Made by a program: the position numbers and the translations under genes. Source: Fenollaria timonensis (GTDB lineage: Bacteria; Bacillota; Clostridia; Tissierellales; Peptoniphilaceae). Taken from it: a stretch of 64,000 nt of DNA. Below the pieces are notes generated by a model that was not told the DNA's origin, searched no databases, and saw only the letters and a program-made list of their open reading frames with translations. Every line of letters starts with the position of its first letter. Position 1 is the first letter of the stretch. Location: positions 426,082 through 490,081 of the forward strand of contig NZ_LN898229.1 of NCBI RefSeq assembly GCF_001457835.1, read 5' to 3'. Of this stretch, positions 34,917 through 45,799 are shown piece after piece.

Positions 34917-36813
34917 AAATTATAATGCGGGTAGTATTCAGGTCCTTGAGGGACTAGAACCCGTTAGAAAAAGACCGGGTATGTACATCGGCTCAACTGG
35001 CACAAAGGGTCTACACCACTGCGTTATGGAGGTTATGGACAACTCCATCGACGAAGTTTTGGCCGGCAGAGCAGATACGATAAATGTGAGGATTTACAAA
35101 GACGGAAGCATCTCTGTTGAGGACAACGGCTCGGGTATACCGGTTGAAGTGCATCCTAAGACTGGCAAATCGACTTTGGAGACAGTTCTTACTGTTTTGC
35201 ATGCGGGCGGTAAGTTCAATAACGACGCATACAAGGTATCAGGCGGTCTTCACGGTGTTGGTGTTTCATGCGTTAACGCTCTTAGCGAATGGCTGATAGC
35301 GACTGTTAAGAGAGGCGGTCACATATATGAACAGCACTTTGCTAGAGGCAAGGCGCAAGGCGACATCGAGGTAGTTGGCGATACTAAAGAATCGGGTACT
35401 ACAATACAATTTATGCCGGATGAGGAAATTTTCGACACGACTGAATTTTCAAAAGAAGTCCTTGTTAATAAGTTTAGAGAAACTGCCTTCCTTAATAAAG
35501 GCGTTCGCATAACTCTAATTGATGAAAGAGAAGAAGATCCATCTGAGGAAGTTTTTCACTACGAAGGCGGGATCAAGAGCTTTGTTGAGTACATCAACCG
35601 TAGCAAAAACGCCATCACAAACGATATCATCTACTTCGACAAGTCCATGGACGACTGCGAGCTAGAGATTGCAATGCAATATACTGACGGTTATTCGGAA
35701 AACGTTTTAACCTTCGCAAATAACATACACACAACAGAAGGCGGCTACCATTTGACTGGTTTTAGAAACGCTTTAACAAGGGCGCTTAATGATTATGGTA
35801 GGAAAGCCAATATTATAAAGGAAAAGGAAGAAAATCTTTCTGGCGATGACGCGAGAGAGGGTCTAACAGCCATTGTCTCGGTTAAGCTTAAGGAGCCACA
35901 ATTTGAGGGACAAACTAAGTCAAAGCTTGGTAATAGCGAGGTTCAAGGCATAGTGAACACAGCCTGCTACCAAGAGCTTAATGACTACTTCGAACTTCAT
36001 CCGCAAGAAGGAAAGAAGATTATAGAAAAGGCGATATCGGCGCAAAGGGCGCGTGAAGCTGCGAGAAAGGCGCGTGACCTATCCAGAGGCAAAAGAAGTG
36101 TCTTGGATAACACAACTTTACCGGGCAAATTGGCGGACTGCCAATCGAACGACAATACTGAGACAGAGATCTTCATAGTCGAAGGGGACTCAGCCGGCGG
36201 ATCTGCAAAGCAAGGCAGGGACAGAAAGTTCCAAGCAATTCTGCCTCTAAGAGGTAAGATACTTAACGTAGAAAAGGCGAGACTTGACAAAATACTTGCT
36301 TATGAAGAGATAAAGGCGATGATCACTGCTTTTGGTACAGGTATCGACACAGAATTTAACATAGAAAAGCTTAGATATGGTAAGATCATCATCATGACCG
36401 ATGCCGACGTCGACGGCGCTCACATCAGAACGCTTCTATTAACATTCTTCTTTAGACATATGAGAGAGCTTGTTGATGGCGGCCACATCTACATCGCACA
36501 GCCACCACTATACATGGTTAGCAAAAATAGAAAAGAGTACTACGTTTACGACGATGACGAGCTTGAAGACTTACTTAAAGAGATAGGCAGAGACAACTAC
36601 ACTATTCAGCGTTACAAAGGTCTTGGTGAAATGAACCCTGAACAGCTTTGGGAGACTACCATGGACCCAGAACACAGAATTTTACTAAGAGTCAATGTTG
36701 ATGACGCTGTTAACGCCGACGAGATATTCTCCATGCTAATGGGTGACAAGGTCGAACCGAGAAGAGAATTTATTGAAAAGAACGCAAAATACGCGTCGAA
36801 CTTAGATATATAA
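34906..36813 (+). CDS. gyrB: DNA gyrase subunit B
   Basis: A 635-residue GyrB. The GHKL ATPase has [10 protein letters not shown] and [15 protein letters not shown]; the Toprim domain has [14 protein letters not shown] and the DADVDGAHI metal site; the C-terminal [17 protein letters not shown] is conserved. It overlaps recF by 11 bp. Confidence 0.98.
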   Translation: MEDKNYNAGSIQVLEGLEPVRKRPGMYIGSTGTKGLHHCVMEVMDNSIDEVLAGRADTINVRIYKDGSISVEDNGSGIPVEVHPKTGKSTLETVLTVLHAGGKFNNDAYKVSGGLHGVGVSCVNALSEWLIATVKRGGHIYEQHFARGKAQGDIEVVGDTKESGTTIQFMPDEEIFDTTEFSKEVLVNKFRETAFLNKGVRITLIDEREEDPSEEVFHYEGGIKSFVEYINRSKNAITNDIIYFDKSMDDCELEIAMQYTDGYSENVLTFANNIHTTEGGYHLTGFRNALTRALNDYGRKANIIKEKEENLSGDDAREGLTAIVSVKLKEPQFEGQTKSKLGNSEVQGIVNTACYQELNDYFELHPQEGKKIIEKAISAQRAREAARKARDLSRGKRSVLDNTTLPGKLADCQSNDNTETEIFIVEGDSAGGSAKQGRDRKFQAILPLRGKILNVEKARLDKILAYEEIKAMITAFGTGIDTEFNIEKLRYGKIIIMTDADVDGAHIRTLLLTFFFRHMRELVDGGHIYIAQPPLYMVSKNRKEYYVYDDDELEDLLKEIGRDNYTIQRYKGLGEMNPEQLWETTMDPEHRILLRVNVDDAVNADEIFSMLMGDKVEPRREFIEKNAKYASNLDI

Positions 36814-36825
36814 TGAGGTAATAAG

Positions 36826-39264
36826 ATGACAGATGAAGTAATTTTAAAAGATAAACAATTTAAGGATGTCAATGTCGAGCACGAGATGAAGAATAGCTAC
36901 TTGAGCTACGCTATGAGCGTTATCGTTTCAAGAGCGCTTCCTGACGTAAGAGACGGACTAAAACCGGTTCACAGAAGGATACTTTACTCGATGAACGAAC
37001 TAGGCATCACACCGCAAGGTCAGTACAGAAAGTCCGCCAGAGTAGTCGGCGACGTGCTTGGTAAGTACCACCCACACGGTGACTCGGCCGTTTACGACGC
37101 TATGGTTAGACTTGCGCAAGACTTTAACACAAGATATTTACTAGTTGATGGCCACGGTAACTTCGGAAGCGTCGATGGCGATGGCGCTGCTGCGATGCGT
37201 TACACTGAAGTAAAGATGACAAAGATCGCCATGGAGATGCTTCGTGACATTAACAAAGACACAGTAGATTACATGCTAAACTTCGACGAGACAACGAAGG
37301 AGCCAGTTGTGCTTCCATCACGTTTCCCGAATTTACTTGTTAATGGTTCAGCAGGTATCGCAGTTGGTATGGCGACAAACATGGCGCCACACAATCTAAA
37401 GGAAGTTATCGACGCTTGCGTTGCCTACATCGATGACAAGGACATAGATGTCGAAGGACTTATGAAGTACATCAAGGGACCAGACTTTCCTACAGGCGCC
37501 TTGATTATGGGTAAAGACGGCATCAAAGAAGCCTACAGCACAGGCAGGGGCCGCATCGTACAAAGAGCACTATGTGAAATAGAAGAGAAAAAGGGCAGAG
37601 AAAAGATAGTTATCAGAGAGCTGCCATACCAAGTAAATAAGGCAAAACTTATACAAAAGATAGCCGAACTCGTTAGAGATAAGAAGATTGAAGGCATATC
37701 AGACATCAGAGACGAGTCCGATAGAGATGGCTTAAGAGTAGTTATAGACATAAAGCGTGATCAAAGCGCCAACATTGTCCTAAACAATTTATATAAGCAA
37801 ACTCAAATGCAAAACACTTTTGGTATAATCAACCTAGCCCTTGTAAATGGCGAGCCAAAGGTACTTACGCTAAAAGAGTTAATTGAATACTACATTATGC
37901 ATCAATATGAGATAATAACTAGAAGAACACGTTATGATCTTGCAAAAGCAGAGGCTAGAGCGCATATAGTCGAAGGACTTCGTATTGCACTTGACCATAT
38001 CGATGAGATAATCAAGGTAATCAGAGGCTCAAAAGACGACAAGGCTGCTGCTAATGAGCTGATGACTAGATTTAAGCTAAGTGAAATTCAAGCAAGTGCC
38101 ATCTTGGAGATGAGACTTAAGAGATTAACAGGACTTGAAAGAGACAAGCTTGAAGAAGAATACCTTGAACTGATAAAATTAATAAATCAATATAAGGAAA
38201 TACTTGGCTCAGAAAGACTGATCTATGGCATAATCAAAGATGAGCTTATAGAGATCAGAGACAAGTACCAAGACTTAAGAAGAACAAGAATCATGCCAGA
38301 CCCAGGCGAGATCGATACCATAGACATGATAGAGGACGAAGACGTTGTAATCACTCTAACACACTTTGGTTACATCAAACGTATGCCAGAAGGCGCATAC
38401 AAGATGCAAAAGAGAGGCGGCAAGGGCGTTCAAGGCATGCAAAGACGTGACGAGGACTTCGTTGAGGACATCTACGTAGTATCGACTCACGACGATTTAC
38501 TATTCTTCACAGACAAGGGCAGGGTCTACGCCATCAAAGCCTACGAAATACCAGAAAGTTCGCGTCAAGCGAGGGGACTTGCCATAGTAAACCTAGTTCA
38601 GCTTGAAAAAGACGAGAAGATCTCAGCCATCATCCCAATAAAGAGAGATGAAGAAGGTGGCTATTTATCAATGCTTACAGAGCAAGGTATATACAAGAGA
38701 ACTAGCCTTGACGAGTTTAAAAACATCAAGAAGAGAGGCCTTAAGGCGATAAATCTTAAGGACGACGACAAGGTTATAGGCGTCAGAAGAACTGCCGGAG
38801 ACGAGAAGATTGCCTGCGTTACTAAGATGGGTAAGATACTGATCTTCGACGAAAAAACTACTAGAGCCATGTCAAGGACAGCGATGGGCGTTATTGCGAT
38901 GAAGCTAAATAAGGACGACTGCATAGTCTCAATCGAAGTCGCTGACAAGAAGACAAGCCTTTTGATGATCACTGAGCATGGTTATGGCAAGAAGACAGCC
39001 TTTGATGAATTTAAGGTACAAGCAAGAAACGGCAAGGGCATGATTTGCTACAAAGTCACAGAAAAGACAGGACCGATAGTCGTTGCAAAAGCTGTAGAAG
39101 AGGAAGATGAGATCATGATCATCTCACTTAAAGGCGTTATAATCAGAATAGACAGTGACAGTATAAATGAATTAGGAAGAAACACACAAGGAGTTATACT
39201 TATGAAGCAAGCCGACGATAAAGTTGCCAGCGCATCAAAGTTTGTCTCCTCAGTTGAAGAATAA
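36826..39264 (+). CDS. gyrA: DNA gyrase subunit A
   Basis: An 812-residue GyrA. The quinolone-resistance region ([20 protein letters not shown]) contains the usual Ser/Asp positions as HGDSAVYD, with catalytic Tyr in AAAMRYTE. The C-terminal beta-pinwheel contains a GyrA box variant (QRGGKGVQG as KRGGKGVQG). It is 12 bp from gyrB. Confidence 0.98.
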   Translation: MTDEVILKDKQFKDVNVEHEMKNSYLSYAMSVIVSRALPDVRDGLKPVHRRILYSMNELGITPQGQYRKSARVVGDVLGKYHPHGDSAVYDAMVRLAQDFNTRYLLVDGHGNFGSVDGDGAAAMRYTEVKMTKIAMEMLRDINKDTVDYMLNFDETTKEPVVLPSRFPNLLVNGSAGIAVGMATNMAPHNLKEVIDACVAYIDDKDIDVEGLMKYIKGPDFPTGALIMGKDGIKEAYSTGRGRIVQRALCEIEEKKGREKIVIRELPYQVNKAKLIQKIAELVRDKKIEGISDIRDESDRDGLRVVIDIKRDQSANIVLNNLYKQTQMQNTFGIINLALVNGEPKVLTLKELIEYYIMHQYEIITRRTRYDLAKAEARAHIVEGLRIALDHIDEIIKVIRGSKDDKAAANELMTRFKLSEIQASAILEMRLKRLTGLERDKLEEEYLELIKLINQYKEILGSERLIYGIIKDELIEIRDKYQDLRRTRIMPDPGEIDTIDMIEDEDVVITLTHFGYIKRMPEGAYKMQKRGGKGVQGMQRRDEDFVEDIYVVSTHDDLLFFTDKGRVYAIKAYEIPESSRQARGLAIVNLVQLEKDEKISAIIPIKRDEEGGYLSMLTEQGIYKRTSLDEFKNIKKRGLKAINLKDDDKVIGVRRTAGDEKIACVTKMGKILIFDEKTTRAMSRTAMGVIAMKLNKDDCIVSIEVADKKTSLLMITEHGYGKKTAFDEFKVQARNGKGMICYKVTEKTGPIVVAKAVEEEDEIMIISLKGVIIRIDSDSINELGRNTQGVILMKQADDKVASASKFVSSVEE

Positions 39265-39279
39265 ATATAGGAGGGCCAT

Positions 39280-39594
39280 ATGTTTGATTTAAACTTAATC
39301 GACCAAGGGGATCACTACCTTATCGAGCTGATAGGGGACCTCGACATTTACAATAACAAAAAATTCAAAGAAAAGCTAGCCGACATCTACGAAGAGCTTG
39401 ATAAGGACCTAGTCGTAGATTGCTCGCGTCTTGAATACATTGACTCTACAGGCCTTGGTAGCTTTATAAGTCTACTAAAATTGACAAGAGACGAAGAAAA
39501 AGAGATCACAGTAAAAAATTTAAAGAAGAACATCAAGAAAGTCTTCAAAATTACTGATTTAGATAAATTATTTAACCTAGGAGACGACGAATGA
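39280..39594 (+). CDS. STAS anti-sigma factor antagonist (RsbV/SpoIIAA-like)
   Basis: A 104-residue STAS protein. The conserved phospho-acceptor region reads DCSRLEYIDSTGLGSFISLL, with Ser in DSTGLG. In the partner-switch model, the unphosphorylated form releases the sigma factor from its anti-sigma kinase. It begins 15 bp after gyrA with GGAGGG and overlaps the next gene by 4 bp. Confidence 0.9.
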   Translation: MFDLNLIDQGDHYLIELIGDLDIYNNKKFKEKLADIYEELDKDLVVDCSRLEYIDSTGLGSFISLLKLTRDEEKEITVKNLKKNIKKVFKITDLDKLFNLGDDE

Positions 39595-39926
39595 TATTTA
39601 CACTTGATATTGAAAATAAGGAGAATTACCTTTCAATCTTCAGACTCATGGTCAGCAAGGTCATGGCAGAGGAAAATTACAAGTTTGACGATATAGAAGA
39701 CACAAAAGTCGCCGTTGGAGAGATGGCTTTGGTGGCTCATGCCATTAACAAAGACAGAGTCAAAATGGATATCAAATTCAAAGAAAAGTCGATGATCATC
39801 ACCATCTACCTAGATAAATATCCCGAGGGCGATGACTTCGAGATGAACCTAGACATCATCAATGCACTTTCCGAAGCAATGCTCGTTCAAGACGATAGGA
39901 TTGAAATCATAAGGAAGAGACCATGA
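39591..39926 (+). CDS. RsbW/SpoIIAB-like anti-sigma factor, divergent
   Basis: A 111-residue protein in the anti-sigma position. DIEDTKVAVGEMALVAHAI aligns with the N-box of RsbW/SpoIIAB kinases (DIKLAVSEAxTNAxxHA), but the Asn that binds Mg-ATP is missing and the segment is shortened. The later ATP-lid motifs are weak. It may bind the sigma factor without kinase activity; this is inference from sequence. It overlaps both neighbours by 4 bp. Confidence 0.75.
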   Translation: MIFTLDIENKENYLSIFRLMVSKVMAEENYKFDDIEDTKVAVGEMALVAHAINKDRVKMDIKFKEKSMIITIYLDKYPEGDDFEMNLDIINALSEAMLVQDDRIEIIRKRP

Positions 39927-40681
39927 CAAAGGCGAAGAAGAAGGACGACGTACAAAAGCTTTTTGAAGAGTACAGAAAAACTGGCGACCAAGCGCTTAGA
40001 GATGAGCTAATCGAGAGGAACCTCTACATTGCCGAGATACTTGCGAAGAAATTCGTCGGCAAGGGCATCGATTACGACGACATCTTTCAGATAGCGTCAC
40101 TGGGCCTGATACTGGCAGTTGAAAGATACGAGCCAGAGCGCGGGTTTAAGTTCTCTAGCTTTGCTACGCCTACTATCTTGGGCGAGATCAAGCGTTACTT
40201 CAGAGACAAAGGCTGGACAATCAAGGTGCCGCGCCGCGTTCAAGAGAACACGAAGAAGGTCAAAGACGCCTACCACCACTTAAGCATGGTCAATGGCGAA
40301 GTGCCCACAGTTAAGGAGATAGCGGAGTACCTAGGCATCGAGACGGACGAGGTTTTGCTTGCGATGGACGCGGGCAAAGTTTATACGCCTCAGTCAATAG
40401 ACTTTGAGATAGGAACTGATGATAAGAAGACCGCACTCGCTGACATCATAGGTGATGACGACCAAAGCTTTAAGGACTTTGAAGATAGAGAGCAGCTCGA
40501 TAGCTGGATGAAAAACCTTTCAAACACCGAAAAGGAAATAGTGAGAAAGAGATTCTTCGAGCAAAAAACACAGCTAGAGATAGCGAAAGAGATGGGTCTA
40601 TCGCAGATGAGCGTTTCGCGTATAGAGAAAAAAGCGATTAAAGAGATCAAAAAGCATGCGAAAAGGGAGGACTTTTATTGA
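39923..40681 (+). CDS. SigB/SigF/SigG-type sigma factor
   Basis: A 252-residue sigma factor with region 2 (DIFQIASLGLILAVERYEPERGFKFSSFATPTILGEIKRYFRDKGW, quoted here by its ends DIFQIASLGL and EIKRYFRDKGW), region 3 (KVPRRVQENTKKVKDAYHHL) and region 4 (EKEIVRKRFFEQKTQLEIAKEMGLSQ). The SSFATPTILGEIKRYFRD block is typical of the stress/sporulation group. It forms one operon with the STAS and RsbW-like genes. Confidence 0.93.
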   Translation: MTKAKKKDDVQKLFEEYRKTGDQALRDELIERNLYIAEILAKKFVGKGIDYDDIFQIASLGLILAVERYEPERGFKFSSFATPTILGEIKRYFRDKGWTIKVPRRVQENTKKVKDAYHHLSMVNGEVPTVKEIAEYLGIETDEVLLAMDAGKVYTPQSIDFEIGTDDKKTALADIIGDDDQSFKDFEDREQLDSWMKNLSNTEKEIVRKRFFEQKTQLEIAKEMGLSQMSVSRIEKKAIKEIKKHAKREDFY

Positions 40682-41661
40682 TATTTGTAGACAACAAATC
40701 CCGAGATGGCGCGTATAATCACGCTCTCGAAGAGTACCTGATCAAAAATGTGAAGAGAGAGCTCTTCATGATTTGGCAAAACGAAAACACAGTACTTTTA
40801 GGCAGAAACCAAAATCCTTATAAGGAGATCAATATAGATTACATGAACGAAGTCGGCGCAAAGCTTGTAAGAAGGCCATCAGGCGGCGGCTGCATCTACA
40901 CCGACGCAAACATCGTTCAGTACACAATAATCACGAAGAAGGAAGAAAATTCCTTAAGAAAGTTTACGGAGCCAGTCGTTCGCTATCTTAATGGCAAAGG
41001 CGTTAAAGCAGAGTTTACCGGCAGAAACGACATCATCGTGGATGGCAGAAAAATCTCCGGCAACGCTCAGTACAAGGACAGAGAGCTCATGATACACCAC
41101 GGAAGCATCATTTATCAGGACAGCCCCATCGACATAGGAAGATTGCTTACGCCAGCCAAATTAAAGCTTGCGAAGAAGTCACTTACGAGCGTAAAGAGCC
41201 GCATCACAAGCCTTAAGTCCATGATGAATATGGATATACTTGCGTTTATAGAAGAGCTTAAAGACTATATCAAAAACTATTATCATATAGATGAAGAATA
41301 TATTTTAACGGCAGACGAGCTTGAAAAAATAGAAGAGATAAGGAAAAATAAATACGCAAACGACGAGTGGACCTACGGCCGCTACGGCAAATTCGATAAA
41401 GTGCACTCATTTATGAGCGACGCGTGCGTGATGGATATTTACTTGAAGAGCCATGACAATGTGATTGAAGACATCCGCATAGACGGCGACTACTTCGGAG
41501 AAAAAGCAAAAGAGGACTTGGAAGGACTATTCAAGGGCGTAAAACTTGAAAAAGATGATTTAATTAGGGCGCTCTCGGGTATTGATATGAGTGAATACAT
41601 CGAGGGCATCACGAAAGATGAACTTGCAGAAAATATTTTAAAAACGAAATCAGGTGATTAA
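40678..41661 (+). CDS. lplA: Lipoate--protein ligase
   Basis: A 327-residue LplA. RRPSGGGCIYTDANIVQYT is the lipoate-AMP site, with ISGNAQYKDRELMIHHGSI following; an accessory C-terminal domain is present. It activates lipoate and attaches it to lipoyl domains. The TTG start overlaps the sigma stop by 4 bp. Confidence 0.93.
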   Translation: MIFVDNKSRDGAYNHALEEYLIKNVKRELFMIWQNENTVLLGRNQNPYKEINIDYMNEVGAKLVRRPSGGGCIYTDANIVQYTIITKKEENSLRKFTEPVVRYLNGKGVKAEFTGRNDIIVDGRKISGNAQYKDRELMIHHGSIIYQDSPIDIGRLLTPAKLKLAKKSLTSVKSRITSLKSMMNMDILAFIEELKDYIKNYYHIDEEYILTADELEKIEEIRKNKYANDEWTYGRYGKFDKVHSFMSDACVMDIYLKSHDNVIEDIRIDGDYFGEKAKEDLEGLFKGVKLEKDDLIRALSGIDMSEYIEGITKDELAENILKTKSGD

Positions 41662-42519
41662 ATGCAAGAGAAAAACTATATTAAAAAGCCAGATTGGCTA
41701 AGAATAAAGGTTACAGGGAACAAGAACAACGATGAGATCGAGCACATGCTAAAGGATTTGAAGCTCAACACCGTTTGTAAAGAGGCAAACTGCCCGAACA
41801 AGATGGAGTGCTACAAGTCGAGAACAGCGACATTCATGATACTTGGGGAGAATTGTACCCGCAATTGCAGGTACTGTAACGTCACTACGAAGAGGCCAGA
41901 AGAGGTCGACCCGCATGAGCCAGAGAATTTGGCAGAAGCGGTCAAGATACTTGGGCTTAAGCACGCAGTTATTACCTCAGTTACAAGAGACGACCTTGCT
42001 GACGAGGGAGCCACACAGTTTAGAGACGTAATCAGATGGGTGAGAAAGCTAAATCCAGAGACAACAGTCGAAGTACTAATCCCAGATATGCACGCGAAAA
42101 AGGATTTACTTGACATAGTTATGGACGAAAAGCCAGATATACTAAACCACAATATCGAGACCATAGAGAGACTCTTCCCAGAAGTGCGTAAAGAAGGAAG
42201 CTTCAAGGACTCTATCGAAGTCATTAAGTACGCCAAAGAGAAGGGACTTAAGACAAAGTCGGGATTTATGGTAGGACTAGGCGAGACAAAAGAAGAAGTT
42301 TTGGCCTTGATCAAAGAGCTTTATGAAGCAGGCTGCGATTATATTACAATAGGACAGTATTTGAGACCAAGTTTGAAGCATTACGAAGTCAAGAGATATG
42401 TCCACCCAGATGAGTTTAAGGAGTATGAAGAATATGCTTTGAAAATAGGGATAAAGAAGATAAGTGCTGGACCGTTCGTTAGAAGTTCATACCACGCGAG
42501 AGAAATGGCAGAAGAATAA
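41662..42519 (+). CDS. lipA: Lipoyl synthase
   Basis: A 285-residue radical-SAM enzyme with both iron-sulfur motifs: CKEANCPNKMEC (auxiliary cluster) and CTRNCRYC (radical SAM cluster). It inserts sulfur into octanoyl domains. Its ATG directly follows the lplA stop. The stop overlaps the 62-nt repeat. Confidence 0.96.
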   Translation: MQEKNYIKKPDWLRIKVTGNKNNDEIEHMLKDLKLNTVCKEANCPNKMECYKSRTATFMILGENCTRNCRYCNVTTKRPEEVDPHEPENLAEAVKILGLKHAVITSVTRDDLADEGATQFRDVIRWVRKLNPETTVEVLIPDMHAKKDLLDIVMDEKPDILNHNIETIERLFPEVRKEGSFKDSIEVIKYAKEKGLKTKSGFMVGLGETKEEVLALIKELYEAGCDYITIGQYLRPSLKHYEVKRYVHPDEFKEYEEYALKIGIKKISAGPFVRSSYHAREMAEE

Positions 42520-42613
42520 GAAAATTTATTCACTTAAATTTTCTTGCGCTTCAAAATGCTTGCGCATTTTAAATCTAAAAAAACAATGGATATAGATTCA
42601 CTTCTATATCCAT
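42518..42613 (+). repeat. 62-nt two-hairpin element plus terminator
   Basis: 42518-42545 is an 11-bp hairpin (AAGAAAATTTA/TAAATTTTCTT) beginning in the lipA stop; 42546-42579 holds AAAATGC TTGC GCATTTT. A terminator follows (ATGGATATAGA/TCTATATCCAT with TTTT, 42586-42613). The same 96 bp recurs at 48913-49001. The stretch 42614-42722 is AT-rich with nothing further. Confidence 0.8.
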
Positions 42614-42736
42614 TTTCTATGTCAATTGCTTATAATATTTATAATAAATTATATAAAATGTAAGATTTTTATAAGAAAAGAGCCATGTATTGATTATTTT
42701 TTATAAAAAGCCATCAACTATAAGAAAAATTAATTT

Positions 42737-44000
42737 GGAAGATTGTATAATTAACTTAGCCACCAAATAAAAAAATCATGTGTACATATGGTATAGTATT
42801 AGTAACAAACAAAAAAACAACTATACGGAGGTACACATGACTCATATAAATTATACCATAGAATTTACAGAACGCAAGAAAAATTCACATCTATCACTAC
42901 ATGAAATGTCATTAATACAGGCATGGAAAATAGATGGACATAGCAACAGAGAGATAGCAAGAAGGCTAAATAGAGCCCCGCAGACAATAAACAACGCAAT
43001 AAAGAAAGGCACAGTAAAGCAAAAGAGAATAATAAAAAGTAATAACAAAACATATACTTACTACGATGAAAAATACTTTGCCTTAACTAATTATGAGGTA
43101 TATATAAACAATAGATCTTCTTGCGGAAGAAGACCAAAATATATAGATATAGTCGAATTTCTTAAATGGGCAGACAATAAAATGTTAAAAGATAAATGGT
43201 CTCCAGATGTATGTGTTGGATACGCAAAAGCAAATAGACTCTTTCCATCATCAGAAATACCATCAACAAAAAGCCTCTACAACTGGATAAATAAGTCACT
43301 AATGAAAACAAAAAATATAGATCTACTAGAAAAAGTAAAGAGAAAAAACAAAAATAGCACAAGAAGAACAAGACAAAACAAGAAAAAGCTTGGCATATCC
43401 ATAGAAGAAAGACCAGATAAAATACAAACAAGAGAAGAATTCGGCCACTGGGAAATAGATACAGTTATAGGTAAAAAGAAAAAGACAGATCCAGTACTAC
43501 TTACATTAGTAGAAAGAAAAACAAGATATGAAAAGCTGATAAAAATACATGGAAAAACACCCGATGCAGTAGACATTGGACTTAAATTCTTAAAAGATAA
43601 TGCGCAGTTAAACAAAGAAATATTTAAAAGTATAACATCAGATAATGGTTCAGAATTTTCAAGCTTATCAGAATTAGCAGAATATGTAGATATATATTTT
43701 TGTCATCCATATACATCATGGGAAAGAGGAACTAGTGAATGTCAACATAAATTAATACGAAGATTTATACAAAAAGGCACATCAATAGAAGAAGTATCAA
43801 AAGAAAAAATATACAGAATAAACGAGTGGATGAATAATTTGCCAAGAAAAATCTTTAATTACAAAACTGCAAAAGAAGAGTTCATAAAGGAAATAAAACA
43901 GCTTAAAAGTATCTAGTTTAATAAAAATAAATACTTTTAAGCTATACTATACATTTAGTCTATATGATGTCTGGGTGGCTAACTTATTGTTGCAATTTAT
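42737..44000 (+). mobile_element. IS30-family insertion sequence, copy 3
   Basis: 1264 bp, same ends as copies 1 and 2, with a 14-bp target repeat AGAAAAATTAATTT at 42723-42736 and 44001-44014. It inserted between the lipA terminator and the ABC transporter promoter, abutting that promoter's -35. Confidence 0.95.
42837..43916 (+). CDS. IS30-family transposase, copy 3
   Basis: Identical 359-residue DDE transposase to those at 4373 and 6816, with the same CGGAGG ribosome site. Confidence 0.95.
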   Translation: MTHINYTIEFTERKKNSHLSLHEMSLIQAWKIDGHSNREIARRLNRAPQTINNAIKKGTVKQKRIIKSNNKTYTYYDEKYFALTNYEVYINNRSSCGRRPKYIDIVEFLKWADNKMLKDKWSPDVCVGYAKANRLFPSSEIPSTKSLYNWINKSLMKTKNIDLLEKVKRKNKNSTRRTRQNKKKLGISIEERPDKIQTREEFGHWEIDTVIGKKKKTDPVLLTLVERKTRYEKLIKIHGKTPDAVDIGLKFLKDNAQLNKEIFKSITSDNGSEFSSLSELAEYVDIYFCHPYTSWERGTSECQHKLIRRFIQKGTSIEEVSKEKIYRINEWMNNLPRKIFNYKTAKEEFIKEIKQLKSI

Positions 44001-44012
44001 AGAAAAATTAAT

Positions 44013-44040
44013 TTGAATTTCGAAATATTTATGATAAAAT
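44013..44040 (+). promoter_or_regulatory. ABC transporter operon promoter beside IS30
   Basis: TTGAAT (44013-44018), 16-bp spacer, TAAAAT (44035-44040). The first two bases of the -35 are the last bases of the IS target repeat, so any upstream control site is now displaced by 1.26 kb. Confidence 0.55.
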
Positions 44041-44071
44041 ATATATGTAAAAAGTATTACGAGGTGAAAAT

Positions 44072-45745
44072 ATGAAAAGAAAAAGTTTTATTGCACTACT
44101 TATGGTATTATTACTTGTTTTTGTAAGTGCATGTAACAAAACAGACAACAAGGAAGCTGAAAATAAAGCTAATGAGGCTCCTCAAACTGAGTCTGAATCA
44201 AAGGAAGAAAAAGCAGAAGTAAGAAGTGAAATTAGATATGCTATCTGGAACACTCCAAGTGGTATATTTATGCCGCTTCTACAAGATGTTCAACAAGACG
44301 GATATGTTAACAGTGTTGTTTACAACGGTCTTTTATCTTTAAATAACAAACATGATTTAGAGCCTGCTCTTGCTAAATCTTATGAATTAAGCAAAGACGG
44401 TTTAAAATTAAGTTTTGAGCTAAGAGATGACGTTAAATGGCAAGACGGTGAAGCATTTACTGCTGATGATGTTAAATTTACTCTTGAATCTATGGCTCAC
44501 AAGGACTACACTGGTGAACTTTATTCACTAGTAGAGTCTATCAAGGGCGCTAAGGACTTTCACGAAGGAAAGGCTGACGATATCGAAGGTATTAAGCTTG
44601 ATGGCAATAAGATTGACATAGAATTTGATCAAATTTATGCACCAGCTCTTAATAATATTGGTACAGCAGCTATAATTCCAAAGCATATTTGGGAAAAAGT
44701 TGAAGTGAAAGATTGGGAAAAGCAAACTGATATGCTTAATAACCCTATAGGAACAGGTCCTTTCATGGTTAAAGAGTTTAAAGCAGGTGAATATGTAAAG
44801 CTTGACAGATTCGATGATTACTTTGAAGGCACTCCAAAAATGCCAGCTTTTGAGTTTGTAGTTTTAAACCCAGATACAGCTATCGCTGAGATATTAAATG
44901 GAGCAGTTGACGTAGCTGAGATATCTTCATTTGATAAGGATGATTTCAAAAAGCTTGAAGAAGCTGGTATAAAGACAGTTCACTACCCAACACCAAATAT
45001 TCAATACATGGGTATGAACAATAAAAACCCAATGCTTTCCGATGTTAAGATTAGACAAGCAATTGCTTATGGCGTTGACAGAAAAGGTATTGTTGAAAAT
45101 TTATTAGACGGACACGGTGTAGTTATCAACGCACCTATGGTTCCATCACTACCATCGTACCCACAAGAAGGCCTTACAAATTATGAAAGAGACGTTGACA
45201 AGGCAAAGGCTTTAATCGAAGAAGCTGGGTATACTCTTGGCTCAGATGGTATTTATGAAAAAGATGGTCAAAGATTATCATTCTCATTAGTAGTTCCACT
45301 AGGTAACAAAAACAGAGAAAAGACAGGACCTATAATTCAATCACAACTTAAAGATATAGGTATAGAAATTAGTATCGAACAAATGGAATTTCCTCAAGTT
45401 ATGGAAAAAGTTGTTAAAAACCGTGACTACGACACATATCTAATGGCTAACACTCTAGGTTTAGATCCAGATCCAAAGCCAAACTGGTATTCAAACTCAG
45501 ACTGGAACTTTGTGGGATTTGAAAATGCTGAGTCTGACAAGCTTATAGACGAAGGCTTAAAAGCAAAGGATAACAACGAAAGAATCGAAATTTATCACAA
45601 TTGGGGTAAGATTCTTAATGAAAACGTACCATGGCTTCCTTTATATGCGCCAGATATAATCAACGCATACAACACAAATTTAAAGAATTACGAACCAAAC
45701 ACATTCTGCGATTTTTATAACGTAGCAAATTGGGACTTAAATTAA
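44072..45745 (+). CDS. ABC transporter substrate-binding lipoprotein, peptide type
   Basis: A 557-residue SBP family 5 protein (OppA/DppA/NikA group). The signal peptide ends in the lipobox VSAC, followed by an acidic linker. Family blocks: LEPALAKSYELSKDGLKLSFELRDDVKW (quoted by ends LEPALAKSY and FELRDDVKW), GTGPFMVKEF, and NWYSNSDWN with the C-terminal WLPLYAPD. It delivers peptides or a related ligand to the permease encoded downstream; the ligand cannot be told. RBS GAGGTG. Confidence 0.92.
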   Translation: MKRKSFIALLMVLLLVFVSACNKTDNKEAENKANEAPQTESESKEEKAEVRSEIRYAIWNTPSGIFMPLLQDVQQDGYVNSVVYNGLLSLNNKHDLEPALAKSYELSKDGLKLSFELRDDVKWQDGEAFTADDVKFTLESMAHKDYTGELYSLVESIKGAKDFHEGKADDIEGIKLDGNKIDIEFDQIYAPALNNIGTAAIIPKHIWEKVEVKDWEKQTDMLNNPIGTGPFMVKEFKAGEYVKLDRFDDYFEGTPKMPAFEFVVLNPDTAIAEILNGAVDVAEISSFDKDDFKKLEEAGIKTVHYPTPNIQYMGMNNKNPMLSDVKIRQAIAYGVDRKGIVENLLDGHGVVINAPMVPSLPSYPQEGLTNYERDVDKAKALIEEAGYTLGSDGIYEKDGQRLSFSLVVPLGNKNREKTGPIIQSQLKDIGIEISIEQMEFPQVMEKVVKNRDYDTYLMANTLGLDPDPKPNWYSNSDWNFVGFENAESDKLIDEGLKAKDNNERIEIYHNWGKILNENVPWLPLYAPDIINAYNTNLKNYEPNTFCDFYNVANWDLN

Positions 45746-45755
45746 TAAGTGACTT

Positions 45756-45788
45756 AGAACTTCAAGCCCAGCTTGAAGTTCTTCTTTT
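45756..45788 (+). terminator. Intercistronic hairpin between binding protein and permease
   Basis: A perfect 12-bp stem AGAACTTCAAGC/GCTTGAAGTTCT followed by TCTTTT. It probably ends most transcripts or protects the 3' end, giving more binding protein than permease. Confidence 0.75.
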
Positions 45789-45799
45789 AGGAGTAGATA

